Positions 1 to 12,118 of a stretch of 64,000 nucleotides of DNA are shown here, piece after piece. The translations under genes were made by a program, and so were the position numbers. Where the stretch lies: positions 54,909,350 through 54,973,349 of the forward strand of contig OZ024795.1 of the NCBI GenBank assembly GCA_964017045.1, given 5' to 3'. Under the pieces are notes generated by a model. It was not told where the DNA came from. It searched no databases and saw only the letters and a list, made by a program, of their open reading frames with translations. Every line of letters begins with the position of its first letter. Position 1 is the stretch's first letter. The DNA is from Omphiscola glabra (taxonomy: Eukaryota > Mollusca > Gastropoda > Lymnaeidae).

Positions 1-186
1 AATGGAATGCTATATTAAAGTAGATATCTATATCTAAAATGGTTTGTTGGCTTGTCAGGGACAAAAAATTTTTGTTATATCTAGTTTAATTTTGAAGACA
101 TAAAAAGCTAAAAAATTTAATATAATGTTTTTACGTAAAGTCCAATATTTGAGGGACTGCGTTCAAGCTGTGTAAAGTAAATAAAT

Positions 187-476
187 AGTGGAACAAGATA
201 GGTTTAGTGGAACAAGATAGGTTTAGTGGAACAAGATAGGTTTAGTGGAACAAGATATGTTTAAGGGAACAATATAGGTTTAAGGGAACAATATAGGTTT
301 AGGGGAACAAGATAGGTTAAGTGGAACAATATAGGTTTAGTGGAACAATATAGTTTTAGTGGAACAAGATTGGTTTAGTGGAACAATATAGGTTTAGTGG
401 AACAATATAGGTTTAGTGGAACAATATAGGTTTAGTGGAACAATATAGGTTTAGTGGAACAAGATAGGTTTAGGCT
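187..476. repeat. 19-bp minisatellite
   Basis: About 15 head-to-tail copies of a 19-bp unit, TTTAGTGGAACAAGATAGG, with substitutions such as AATATAGG for AAGATAGG. It is non-coding. The 280 bases after it, to the next array, show nothing recognisable. Confidence 0.93.
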
Positions 477-756
477 TGACAAAAATAGGCAGGATGGTTA
501 AAAGGACAACTTGTCTAAATGCCTTCCTCAGCAGACAAAACAAAACAAGAAATAGCCAGAAATTTAAACATATTTTTTACTTAAAAATACTAACGAATTA
601 GTTTTTATTCTGTTATATTGTCATGATATTTCTGTATTTCACATCAGTGATTTTAATAGAGAACACATTCCTCCAAGGGGAGCAAACATGTTGAAACTTA
701 AAATTTATTTTAAAATTTACCTACATTAAAAAAAAATCATATATAACCAGATGCTG

Positions 757-3700
757 GAATGAGTCAGATCAAAGTTGTGCCCTCTGATTGAGTCAGATCA
801 TAGTGTCATTTGATTGAGTCAGAACATAGTTGTGTCATTTGATTGAGTCAGAACATAGTTGTGTCATTTGATGAGTCAGAACATAGTTGTGTCATTTGAT
901 GAGTCAGGACATAGTTCTGTCATTTGATTGAGTCAGGACATAGTTGTGTCATTTGATTGAGTCAGAACATAGTTGTACCATTTGATTGAGTCAGAACATA
1001 GTTGTGTCATTTGATTGAGTCAGAACATAGTTGTGTCATCTGATTGAGTCAGGACATAGTTGTGTCATTTGATTGAGTCAGAACATAGTTGTGTCATTTG
1101 ATTGAGTCAGAACATAGTTGTGTCATTTGATTGAGTCAGAACATAATTGTGTCATCTGATTGAGTCAGGACATAGTTGTGTCATTTGATTGAGTCAGAAC
1201 ATAGTTGTGTCATTTGATGAGTCAGGACATAGTTGTGTCATTTGATTGAGTCAGAACATAGTTGTGTCATTTGATTGAGTCAGGACATAGTTGTGTCATT
1301 TGATTGAGTCAGGACATAGTTGTGTCATTTGATTGAGTCAGGACATAGTTGTGTCATTTGATTGAGTCAGGACATAGTTGTGTCATTTGATTGAGTCAGG
1401 ATATAGTTGTGTCATTTGATGAGTCAGAACATAGTTGTGTCATTTGATGAGTCAGAACATAGTTGTGTCAATTGATTGAGTCAGAACATAGTTGTGTCAT
1501 TTGATTGAGTCAGGACATAGTTGTGTCATTTGATTGAGTCAGAACATAGTTGTGTCATTTGATTGAGTCAGAACATAGTTGTGTCATTTGATTGAGTCAG
1601 AACATAGTTGTGTCATTTGATTGAGTCAGAACATAGTTGTGTCATTTGATTGAGTCAGAACATAGTTGTGTCATCTGATTGAGTCAGAACATAGTTGTGT
1701 CATTTGATTGAGTCAGAACATAGTTGTGTCATCTGATTGAGTCAGAACATAGTTGTGTCATTTGATTGAGTCAGGACATAGTTGTGTCATTTGATTGAGT
1801 CAGAACATAGTTGTGTCATCTGATTGAGTCAGAACATAGTTGTGTCATTTGATTGAGTCAGAACATAGTTGTGTCATTTGATTGAGTCAGAACATAGTTG
1901 TGTCATTTGATTGAGTCAGAACATAGTTGTGTCATTTGATTGAGTCAGAACATAGTTGTGTCATCTGATTGAGTCAGAACATAGTTGTGTCATCTGATTG
2001 AGTCAGAACATAGTTGTGTCATTTGATTGAGTCAGGACATAGTTGTGTCATTTGATTGAGTCAGAACATAGTTGTGTCATCTGATTGAGTCAGAACATAG
2101 TTGTGTCATTTGATTGAGTCAGAACATAGTTGTGTCATCTGATTGAGTCAGAACATAGTTGTGTCATTTGATTGAGTCAGGACATAGTTGTGTCATTTGA
2201 TTGAGTCAGGACATAGTTGTGTCATTTGATTCAGTCAGAACATAGTTGTGTCATTTGATGAGTCAGAACATAGTTGTGTCATTTGATGAGTCAGGACATA
2301 GTTGTGTCATTTGATTGAGTCAGGACATAGTTGTGTCATTTGATTAAGTCAGAACATAGTTGTGTCATTTGATTGAGTCAGGACATAGTTGTGTCATCTG
2401 ATTGAGTCAGAACATAGTTGTGTCATCTGATTGAGTCAGAACATAGTTGTGTCATTTGATTGAGTCAGAACATAGTTGTGTCATTTGATTGAGTCAGGAC
2501 ATAGTTGTGTCATTTGATTGAGTCAGGACATAGTTGTGTCATTTGATGAGTCAGGACATAGTTGTGTCATTTGATGAGTCAGGACATAAATGTGTCATTT
2601 GATGAGTCAGAACATAGTTATGTCATTTGATTGAGTCAGAACATAGTTGTGTCATTTGATTGAGTCAGGACATAGTTGTGTCATTTGATTGAGTCAGGAC
2701 ATAGTTGTGTCATTTGATTGAGTCAGAACATAGTTGTGTCATTTGATTGAGTCAGAACATAGTTGTGTCATTTGATTGAGTCAGAACATAGTTGTGTCAT
2801 TTGATTGAGTCAGAACATAGTTGTGTCATTTGATTGAGTCAGAACATAGTTGTGTCATTTGATTGAGTCAGAACATAGTTGTGTCATTTGATTGAGTCAG
2901 AACATAGTTGTGTCATTTGATTGAGTCAGAACATAGTTGTGTCATTTGATTGAGTCAGAACATAGTTGTGTCATTTGATTGAGTCAGAACATAGTTGTGT
3001 CATTTGATTGAGTCAGAACATAATTGTGTCATCTGATTGAGTCAGAACATAGTTGTGTCATCTGATTGAGTCAGAACATAGTTGTGTCATTTGATTGTGT
3101 CAGAACATAGTTGTGTCATTTGATTGAGTCAGAACATAGTTGTGTCATTTGATTGAGTCAGAACATAGTTGTGTCATTTGATGAGTCAGAACATAATTGT
3201 GTCATCTGATTGAGTCAGAACATAGTTGTGTCATCTAATTGAGTCAGAACATAGTTGTGTCATCTGATTGAGTCAGGACATAGTTGTGTCATCTGATTCA
3301 GTCAGAACATAGTTGTGTCATTTGATTCAGTCAGGACATAGTTGTGTCATTTGATTGAGTCAGAACATAGTTGTGTCATTTGATGAGTCAGAACATAGTT
3401 GTGTCATTTGATGAGTCAGGACATAGTTCTGTCATTTGATTGAGTCAGGACATAGTTGTGTCATTTGATTGAGTCAGAACATAGTTGTACCATTTGATTG
3501 AGTCAGGACATAGTTGTGTCATTTGATTGAGCCAGAACATAGTTGTGTCATTTGATTGAGTCAGAACATAGTTGTGTCATTTGATTGAGTCAGGACATAG
3601 TTGTGTCATTTGATTGAGTCAGAACATAGTTGTGTCATTTGATGAGTCAGAACATAGTTGTGTCATTTGATTGAGTCAGGACATAGTTGTGTCATTTGAT

Positions 3701-4362
3701 TGAGTCAGAACATAGTTGTGTCATTTGATTGAGTCAGAACATAGTTGTGTCATTTGATTGAGTCAGGACATAGTTGTGTCATCTGATTCAGTCAGAACAT
3801 AGTTGTGTCATTTGATTCAGTCAGGACATAGTTGTGTCATTTGATTGAGTCAGAACATAGTTGTGTCATTTGATGAGTCAGAACATAGTTGTTTCATTTG
3901 ATGAGTCAGGACATAGTTGTGTCATTTGATTGAGTCAGAACATAGTTGTGTCATTTGATTGAGTCAGGACATAGTTGTGTCATTTGATTGAGTCAGAACA
4001 TAGGTGTGTCATTTGATTGAGTCAGAACATAGTTGTGTCATTTGATTGAGTCAGAACATAGTTGTGTCATTTGATTGAGTCAGAACATAGTTGTGTCATT
4101 TGATTGAGTCAGAACATAGTTGTGTCATTTGATTGAGTCTGAACATAGTTGTGTCATTTGATTGAGTCAGAACATAGTTGTGTCATTTGATTGAGTCAGA
4201 ACATAGTTGTGTCATTTGATTGAGTCAGAACATAGTTGTGTCATTTGATTGAGTCAGAACATAGTTGTGTCATTTGATGAGTCAGAACATAGTTGTGTCC
4301 TTTGATTGAGTCAGAACATAGTTGTGTCATTTGATTGAGTCAGTTCATAGTTGTGTCATCTG
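757..4362. repeat. 29-bp minisatellite, about 3.6 kb, with TGAGTCA in each unit
   Basis: Roughly 120 tandem copies of a 29-bp unit (TTGATTGAGTCAGAAC followed by ATAGTTGTGTCAT). Variants include a 27-bp form lacking two bases (TTGATGAGTCA), GGACATAG for GAACATAG and ATCTGATT for ATTTGATT. The variants recur in blocks, so the array grew by duplication of multi-unit segments. Nearly every unit contains TGAGTCA, the consensus AP-1 site. No open frame is maintained because 29 and 27 bp units are mixed. Confidence 0.96.
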
Positions 4363-4559
4363 TTAAGGCTCTGTTACCTCTGATAATCTTTATATTAATA
4401 ATAAAGTGATTGAAATAACCGCTTAGGTCCTAAAATTAATTATAATTTGAATGACTAAGTTGCCAATTTAAAAAAAAAAATTCAAAGTTTGTTTTTGTAA
4501 ATTATAAAAAGATAGCTTCTATTTAACTATTTCCTTTATTTTCCTATTTCACTAATGGT

Positions 4560-5024
4560 CTCACTATGATTCTCCTATCTCACTATGATTCTCATATCTC
4601 ACTATGATTCTCCTATCTCACTGATTCTCCTATCTCACTATGATTCTCCTATCTCTCTATGATTGTCCTATCTCACTATGATTCTCTTATCTCTCTATGA
4701 TTCTCCTATCTCTCTATGATTCTCCTATCTCTCTATGATTCTCCTATCTCACTATGATTCTCCTATCTCTCTATGATTCTCCTATCTCTCTATGATTCTC
4801 CTATCTCACTATGATTCTCCTATCTCTCTATGATTCTCCTATCTCTCTATGATTCTCCTATCTCACTATGATTCTCATATCTCACTATGATTCTCCCATC
4901 TTTCTATGATTCTCCTATCTCTTCATGATTCTCCTATCTCACTATGATTCTCCTATCTCTCTATGATTGTCCTATCTCTCTATGATTCTCCTATCTCTCT
5001 ATGATTCTCCTATCTCACTATGAT
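4560..5024. repeat. 19-bp minisatellite
   Basis: About 24 copies of CTATCTCACTATGATTCTC, alternating with a CTCTCTATG form. Degenerate first copies merge with the AT-rich spacer to the left. Non-coding. Confidence 0.93.
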
Positions 5025-5157
5025 TCATCAGAATTTCTAGTTTCTGAACATGGTGTTTCTCTAACTAATGGGTCCAAGTTGCACCTTGTAATTTTTTAAT
5101 GTACCGGAGATGTAGCAAAATTTTATTTGAACATAGGAAGCCTGTAAATTTAAAACT

Positions 5158-5505
5158 GTAGCTGTGCCTCTGTCTCTAGCTGTGCCTCTGTCTCTAGCTG
5201 TACCTCTGTCACTAGCTGTGCCTCTGCCTCTAGCCGTGCCTCTGTCTCTAGCCATGCCTCTGTCTCTAGCCGTGCCTCTGTCTCTAGCCGTGCCTCTGTC
5301 TCTAGCCATGCCTCTGTCTCTAGCCGTGCCCCTGTCTCTAGCTGTGCCCCTGTCTCTAGCTGTACCTCTGTCTCTATCTGTGCCTCTGTCTCTAGCCGTA
5401 CCTCTGTCTCTAGCCATGCCTCTGTCTCTAGCTGTGCCCCTGTCTCTAGCCATGCCTCTGTCTCTAGCTGTGCCTCTGTCTCTAGCTGTGCCTCTGTCTC
5501 TCCAG
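5158..5505. repeat. 18-bp minisatellite
   Basis: About 19 copies of an 18-bp unit GTGCCTCTGTCTCTAGCT. Because the unit is six codons long, frames stay open on both strands and give low-complexity peptides of about 120-130 residues. These have no other sign of being genes. Confidence 0.93.
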
Positions 5506-5809
5506 GAGGTTGGGAATGTGTGAGGCAGGTCAGCTCTTGTGAAGTCAATGAGTTGACTTTAATTTTGACTTGGAATGTAACAATAGATTTTGCATTATTC
5601 TCATTTGTTCACTTACAATAGATTGACATGATTTTCCTAAGAGATCGAGAATTGCATGTAACTTTTTTAATGAAAGCAATAGGGATGGACCAGTTGCCAA
5701 AACAACGATGTCTTGTTGATTTATTCAGTTTTTCTATGACTTATTTTCTGTAAGTTTTAATATAAAAAACCGGTAGAAAACTTTGATAGAGACAATGTAA
5801 TCTTTGCTT

Positions 5810-6290
5810 TGTATGTAATAATAATCTACACCTATTTTCATCTTTCAAGTTCATGGATCAAAATAAATATGTGAAGAAGAAGAGATAATTTGATTGTAAA
5901 ATTTTATTTCATTTTCAGGTTAATAAAGTCTTCACAGGTGACAAGTGACTTGTGACAGTTGAATCCAAGATGTCTCAGTAAATGTGTTTCATAATTTCTG
6001 ACAACTGAATGTAGACCACTTTATCTTGGCTGACACCTGAATTGTACAACACAACATCTTGGCTGACAGCTGAATTGTCTCAACCGAAGTAAACAGAATT
6101 TTTACCAAAATAAATAAATAAATTTCTACTACCACAAAACTAAACTTTTTAGCCTTGTTCATCAAACTGTTTATTGTTTCATCACTCAAACTGTTTATTG
6201 TTTCAATCACTCAAACTGTTTATTGTTTCAATCACTCAAACTCTAACCTTACTTGTTTTAAACCTCTAACAATATTTTACATCTGTAATT
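5810..6290. repeat. dispersed repeat, copy 1 (pairs with 13590-14320)
   Basis: This segment aligns over its length with 13590-14320 in the same orientation. Both copies have a CAGGTGAC/CAAGTGAC block, then units of CTTGGCTGACA, then GTCTCAACnnAAGTAAACA, then an ATAAATTTCTACTAnCACA block and TGTTTATTGTTTCAATCACTCAA. Here the CTTGGCTGACA unit is present only twice, while copy 2 has about ten. Confidence 0.8.
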
Positions 6291-6298
6291 AAAAGAAA

Positions 6299-6583
6299 CG
6301 TCCCCATGTTGCTATATGAATGTGCTCCTCCATGTTGCTATATGAATGTGCTCCTCCATGTTGCTATATGAATGTGCTCCTCCATGTTGCTATATGAATG
6401 TGCTCCTCCATGTTGCTATATGAATGTGCTCCTCCATGTTGCTATATGAATGTGCTCCTCCATGTTGCTATATGAATGTGCTCCTCCATGTTGCTATATG
6501 AATGTGCTCCTCCATCAGTTCATTCAGAAAAACTAATACTAAAGAAATGTATGTTACCATAACCTGTCCTCCATCAGTTCATT
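6299..6583. repeat. 26-bp minisatellite plus a short direct duplication
   Basis: Eight near-identical copies of a 26-bp unit (CTCCTCCATGTTGC then TATATGAATGTG) run to about 6513. They are followed by two copies of CTCCATCAGTTCATTCAGAA, separated by about 45 bases. Non-coding. Confidence 0.92.
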
Positions 6584-6589
6584 CAGAAA

Positions 6590-7330
6590 AACTATTTATC
6601 CATTAAAAGGCTAGTTATAAGGAATTTTAAAACAGATTTTAATAAGACAACTTTTAAATTCAAACTCCATTATTTATCCCAGTGATTTTATAGGCATCTT
6701 CCCCCACCCCCACCCCACATCCCAGGCATAACGGTACACTAATGAAATGGCACTGGGGCCCTTATTTTTTCTTAAAAGAAAAATGATTATAGTTATGGCA
6801 TTTAGTTGTAGAATTTTTCGTATTTGAAAAATAATTACACAGAAAAGCCATTTATCATACGTTTCGAGGTTATTAAATTTAATCTAGAATGTTTCCAGAA
6901 AGTTCCATAGGGATATACAGTGGGAGCTAAAAGCTTATTTAAATGTTAATTTAGTTATATTAAGTTCTATATTTTCCTGTTCCTGGGGATTTTTTAAGTA
7001 TCATTGAGTCACTGTATATCTTTTTATTTGTTTCATGAAGTTTCTAGATTATTCTAGAAGCTTTGATTTTTTTCCTATAATCTTTTAAAGATTATTTAAC
7101 TGCCCTTATCTATCATGTTTATTTTGTTTCATTAAGTTTTAATGAGTTTCCTCGATTGTTATGGAATAAGAAGTAAATAGAGTTAAATATAATTTTGGCA
7201 GTTTCTAGAAAGTTACAAATTAATTGTTTATTATTATGACCTCAGGCGACCTAGCTATATAGATAAATGCAGTTGAAGACTTAGATTACGTTATACACTA
7301 CTTCGCGTATTGATGGATCATAGCCAAAAT
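6590..7330. other. no gene seen
   Basis: AT-rich spacer with a short C-rich tract near 6700. I see no open frame with protein-like composition, no RNA gene and no element ends. Confidence 0.6.
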
Positions 7331-7335
7331 TGGTC

Positions 7336-7900
7336 AAAACCATTCATGATCCCACCAGGGAACAGGATCCCTCCGGGAACGGGATTCCACAGAGTAACAG
7401 GATCCTAACGGGGAACGGGATCCAACTGAGAAAATGTGACCTAATCTGTTAACAGTATCACAACAGAGAATAGATCCCAACCTGAATGGGATCACACAGA
7501 GACAGGGATCCCACCAAGGAATGGGATCCCATGAGGGACCGGGATCCAACAGGGTACTGGATACCACTTGTAATGGGATCAAACTGGGAATGGGATAACA
7601 GGGAACATGATCCCGCCGGGAAGCGGTATCCCACTGGGAATAGAGATCATCTGGTAAAGGGATCCCACCGGGTTCGGGTTCCCACGGGGGAAATGGGATC
7701 CCACCAGGGAATGGCATTCCCCAGGGAATAGAGATCCCACCAATAACAGGATTCCAACGGGTATGGTATCCCATTGGGGAAAGGGATTCCACCAGGGAAA
7801 CTGGATCCCACAGCATTTGGGCTCCGATCAGGGAACGGGATCTCATACTTGGGAATGGGATGTCAACAGGGAAGGGATCCCACTGGGGATTGGGATCCTT
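7336..7900. repeat. degenerate GGGATCCCA minisatellite
   Basis: About 30 diverged copies of a 17-18 bp unit close to GGGATCCCACCAGGGAA. The core GGGATCCC is self-complementary, so the array is full of short palindromes. It is much richer in GC than its surroundings. The open frames on both strands across it come from this repeat. Confidence 0.9.
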
Positions 7901-8039
7901 TTCATATTGTATTTTATAAATGTTTTTTTAGGGCAGAAAATGTATAAAAATATATTCATGTTTTTTTTTTTACAACCCCCTTTGCCTTAATTTAGATGTT
8001 AGTTAAAGGACTGACGAATATATTTATTTCTGAATGTTA

Positions 8040-8260
8040 TCACTAGTGATGCCGGGTATATTGGCTAGTTAAAGGAAAAATTAAAATTATGAGTTACCTT
8101 TCCGTACCGCTATTTGTATATAGATAATCACGTGTATGTATACTAATTTTGGTTGTTCTAGATCCATTCACCCATGCAGGAGCCTATGTTTGGAATTATA
8201 TTTATACACCTCATATAAGGAAAGAAAAACGAATCTTGGGCCCAAAACAGAAAATCTAAT
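8040..8260. repeat. fragment of the 48.5-52.4 kb repeat family
   Basis: The block around GTTTGGAATTATATTTATAC, CTCATATAAGGAAAGAAAAA and GGGCCCAAAAC matches the monomer of the array at 48479-52400, which has TTTGAAATTATATTTATATG, CTCATATAAGAAAAAA and GGGCCCCnGGCnCAAAAC. Only about one monomer remains here. Confidence 0.6.
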
Positions 8261-8670
8261 TAAATTCACCCCACCCCCAGTATTTCATTCTTTTTTTGAA
8301 CATGCCGACACTTTGAATATTTCGTTTAGCATACGAACTTATAGGTGGTTAAAAATCTGGCAAATATGGTGGAAAAAAACAACAACTTTAATGGAGTAAT
8401 GTCTGCTATGTCATGTAACTTTGGTTAAAGGACGTTCAAAGATTCTTTAGAAATCAAATAAAACGGAAATGAAGCGCTATAAAATTCAGTATAAGTTAAA
8501 TATTACTGCCTGGTGTTAATTTAATAAAGAATACTTGTAAGTTTACATACGAAATGCGTTAAGACAAGAAGTGTTAAGTTAAATCAGTTAATAATTTTAG
8601 TAAGTAAGTGTGTTTAAAACGGAGTGGGCCTGCAGCCCTGTAAAAAATGTTAAGAATCCCTGCCCTAGAG

Positions 8671-10634
8671 TAGGCACTCCAACTCAAATTTTCAAATACA
8701 TCTGACACAGACAAAGAGCATATCATTGGAAAGAGCTGGCTTTAAGCTTTCCAATGACACCAAGATAATCTTTCTATCTTTTATAGGAGAAAAGTTATGA
8801 ATTTTTTAGTGATTTATTTTCCCCCACTATTTGGCTTTGTATTTAATTATTAAAACTGTGATCGCATTATTACTCTTTTGGTACTATTTTGCTTGTATCT
8901 TTTTGGCTATTGAAGTTAGAGCTATCAAATTTGCAGGAGACATTTACAATACAATGTTTAACAAAGTAAAACACATGAATTATGAATTAACTTATTATAT
9001 TTTATTAAATATGACTTTATGAGCATATGTCGTGGATAACGACAATTGGCGAAAAATTTAATTTTTCAATAAATAACATAATTACTAAACTAATAAAGCT
9101 ACTGCTATTAAATTTTCAATACAAACAGATATTGTCCATCTAAAAGTAAGGTAAATTTAAAATAAATAAAATGCAGATCAGAAAAATGTATGTAACGTTA
9201 TAAAAAATATTTCATGAAAAGCGCCAGCGGCCGAGACACTTTTTACACTTAAATAGATATCTTTTAAACTAATAAAGCTACTGCAATGAAATTTTCTATA
9301 CAAACAGATATTGTCCATCTAAAAGCAAAGTAAATTTAAAATAAATATAAGGCAGAGCAGAAAAATTTATGCAATGTTAGAAAAAATATTTCATGAAAAG
9401 CGCCCGCGGCCGAGACATTTTTTACAATTAAATAGATAACTTTTAAACTAATAAAGCTACTGCAATGAAATTTTCTGTACAAATAAATAGTGACAATTTA
9501 AATGTAATAGAATATTCATATATTAAAAAAGTCAATTTAAATCATGCTATACAAAATTCAAAGTGTCATGTAAGTTGTCGTCATTGATGTACATTTTAAA
9601 CATTCAGGATATGGTTCGCGGCTTTGGAGCTCTAGCTACTCTTCATCCTCATTAATTGGTAGATTAAAAACATCTTCCACCATTGTCAAAATAAAATTAG
9701 GTTGTGTGTTGATCTCCTCCAGGTTGGCAGAGCATGTCCTCATCATGTGTGGAATCCTATTGACAAACACTAAACAAATAAAAGAAGATATTCTGAACAC
9801 ATTAAAAAAAATCAATATTTTTAACAGGCTACACAATTTTCTTTAGTTGATGTACATTATATTTGTTAATAACTAGAGGCTATCTTAATTTCTTTTCATG
9901 TCACCTCACTCTAATCTTTCTATACTATAATAATAATACTACTATCAGAATCAGTATCATTTAATATTTTTGAAGCAAAGCCAAAGCCTACTCATGACTC
10001 ATGTATGGACTATCTAAGGCCTTTAGTCAAATTATTATTGAAATCCTTTATTAAAAGTGTACATTTATTTTTTTATAATCAAACTACTTTATTAAAATAC
10101 AGAAAATATTTATTAAACTGTTTGAAAAACGTTTCTAATAATAATAATAATAACCACTGTTTACATTAGAGATTAACCTCTTCCGGTAACTCGAGTGGAA
10201 AAAAAATGGCCGCCACCGGCTGTTTCAAAATTTGTGTCACTTTTCGGGACCAATCCTTAATTCCTGCAATAATCTGTATTGTTTTGAATGAGTGATTCAT
10301 TTTTTAATATATATGAACTAGGATATTAAGTAGTTTCCAAGTCTTACCCAGAGTTTAAAAAAGTAAAAAAACACAGCGAAATCACTTACCCCACTTTCAC
10401 TTTCCAACAGATCGGCTCAGAGTAGTCGGATTTCCACTTTATTTATATCCTCGTAACCGTCATGCACCGCGGATTCAAATTAAAATAAGGAGGTTCGTCT
10501 ATTTTAAGAAATGACGCAAAACAACGCTAAGTCCCAACAACTACCGAAAACAGCCACAGCCAACTGATCACAGCGATAGGCGGCGAGTAGCCCGCGTCTT
10601 CCTACCGCTCGCGAAGCGAGTATTGGGGTGCCTA
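8671..10634 (-). mobile_element. non-autonomous DNA transposon, same family as 34822-44043
   Basis: The left end is TAGGCACTCC (8671-8680). The right end is the inverted GGGGTGCCTA (10625-10634). The element is flanked by exact 7-bp duplications CCTAGAG at 8664-8670 and 10635-10641. It is inverted relative to the 9.2-kb element. Bases 8671 to about 9560 match that element's 3' untranslated end, including a direct repeat with a period of 179 bp (starts near 9091, 9270 and 9449). About 9606-9755 matches the start of its last coding exon. About 10380-10634 corresponds to its promoter and first exon, with TATAAA on the minus strand at 10442-10447 and a GTAAGT donor near 10389. All coding exons between are deleted, so it cannot encode its own transposase. 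Confidence 0.9.
9606..9755 (-). pseudogene. remnant of the last transposase exon
   Basis: The minus-strand reading begins at the same acceptor-like position as exon 5 of the 930-aa transposase. It keeps about 45 codons of recognisable homology (TCSANLEEINTQPN against TCIANLKEINKQPN, and VEDVFNLPINEDE against EEDVFSLPIDEDE). It then loses similarity where the deletion joins it to 3' untranslated sequence. The triplet frame survives over the short piece, but there is no catalytic region. Confidence 0.82.
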
Positions 10635-10984
10635 CCTAGAGCGTTTACTAAGATACCACCACCTCTCCCCCCCCCCCAGTCACGGTCAACCATTTGTTAT
10701 CCTTCCACCCCACTTCCTGTGGTTGCCAATTCTATGACTCCAGTGTCTGTCTTTAGCCATAAATTCTCACAGATGTCATTGCAACTACACCCCCAGTTTC
10801 CTCCTATTTGGCGTCTCTTGTAATTTGATCTGAGGCCATTTTTTGGACTTGGCATACCTGCACTGATTCTCTTAGTGGTTGCAGTTTAAAAATAAAATGA
10901 TGGTTGTTGTATAAATGAATATGTTAAAAATGTCTGTAATTTAGCGTTATTAAGTGCATTTCTTTACAACAATATTCTACTTTT

Positions 10985-11092
10985 CATGTGACGTCACATT
11001 GCTTGAGGGTCCCCCTCCCCCTCGTCACAAAAATCTGACCCCCCTCCCCCCTAGACGCGTGACGTCATTTATGGATGGCCCCGTAACTGTAA
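10985..11092. mobile_element. possible end of a MITE
   Basis: Read on the minus strand from 11092 the sequence starts near GGGGCCATCCATAAATGACG. This resembles the terminus of the element at 55904-57114 (GGGGTCGTCCATTAATTACG). GTGACGTCA occurs twice, near 10988 and 11060. I could not find the opposite end, so this may be a solo end or chance. Confidence 0.35.
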
Positions 11093-11099
11093 CTGACTG

Positions 11100-11930
11100 T
11101 CTGTAACTTAGTAGGCCTTAGGCTTCGGCTTAGCCTTAGCCTTAGGCCTTAGCCTTAACTCTTAACTTTAACTCTTACTCTTAACAGTAATTACAGTTTT
11201 AAGAAACGTTTAATAATTTCAAAGTTGTTATCTATTAATTAAACGTATAATTATATTTTTCTATCTTGGTTAGTAAAAAAGTTAGCACATTTTTAATGTC
11301 AGAATTTGGCCTCAGTCTTTTACTTTTAGTCAGACTTAAATCACTTAAACCTTAGTAAATAATTCCCAAAAACTCTGTGATAGAAAAATCTTTTTAAAAA
11401 TTCTTTTACACTCAAAAGGTGATTATTTTTTGTCAGCAAAGTTAAAGTAAAGCAAAGCTCTGAAATTTTCAGGATATTTTAGTTAAGTATTGGGCTTTAA
11501 TAATAAATCATTGTTGTGTAAATAACTGTACAGTTAAACCCTACACTACACATTTTCCGCAGAGTTAAATTATGTACACAAACTCCTTGTAATTCACTGT
11601 GGGTCTCTTATTCTGGGCGTACTCTAATAGAGACAGAAATTAATTTTAATTTAACACAAAATAAGCATTTTAACAAACGTTCCCTTTTTGACTTTTATAG
11701 TTGATATTTATATATATATTCAATTTCAGATGGTATATTTCAGGGTGATAGTTCTGTAATTAAATTATTTATTCATAAAGGAAAGGGTGATTTTATTGAT
11801 CCAATATGGATATTCTATTCTCTTCTATTCTATTCTATTGTCAGTTGTGATTTTCTAACATTATTTTTATTCAGAGTAAGCCAAGTTTGTATTGAATATC
11901 CAATAGGGAATATTATTCCTTCATAAGTCT
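11100..11930. other. no gene seen
   Basis: AT-rich spacer. It starts with a short run of CTTAGCCTTAGGC-type degenerate hexamers (11110-11180) and has TATTC microsatellite copies near 11812-11840. No coding signal. Confidence 0.6.
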
Positions 11931-11965
11931 GGTAGTATTGACCTTTGTGCTCAGTGCCGCTTCTG

Positions 11966-12118
11966 CCGATTGTTTGTCAGGTAGTCTTGATGAGTCCTCA
12001 TTACATTGGTTGTCAGGTAGTCTTGATGAGTCCTCATTACATTGTTTGTCAGGTAGTCTTGATGAGTCCTCATTACATTGTTTGTCAGGTAGTCTTGATG
12101 AGTCCTCATTACATCTCG
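11966..12118. repeat. 36-bp minisatellite, four copies
   Basis: Four copies of a 36-bp unit that contains TTGTCAGGTAGTCTTGATGA. The unit is twelve codons long, which opens two overlapping frames that are not likely genes. The following 700 bases are AT-rich and I see no gene in them. Confidence 0.92.

Noticed and set aside
757..4362. GATGAGTC in the 27-bp variants as a hammerhead core, or the array as a CRISPR
   Set aside because: There is no GAAA element. The repeats are contiguous with no unique spacers, and the DNA is eukaryotic.
5061..5548. Three open frames of 119-132 codons rich in RDRGTA, ETEAQL or PLSLAV
   Set aside because: Products of the 18-bp array read in three ways.
7334..7990. 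170-codon minus-strand frame and two plus-strand frames
   Set aside because: They follow the GGGATCCC array and have no domain outside it.
11966..12118. CTTGATGAGTCC resembles the CUGAUGA core of a hammerhead ribozyme
   Set aside because: The required GAAA arm and the matching stems are absent in the 36-bp unit.
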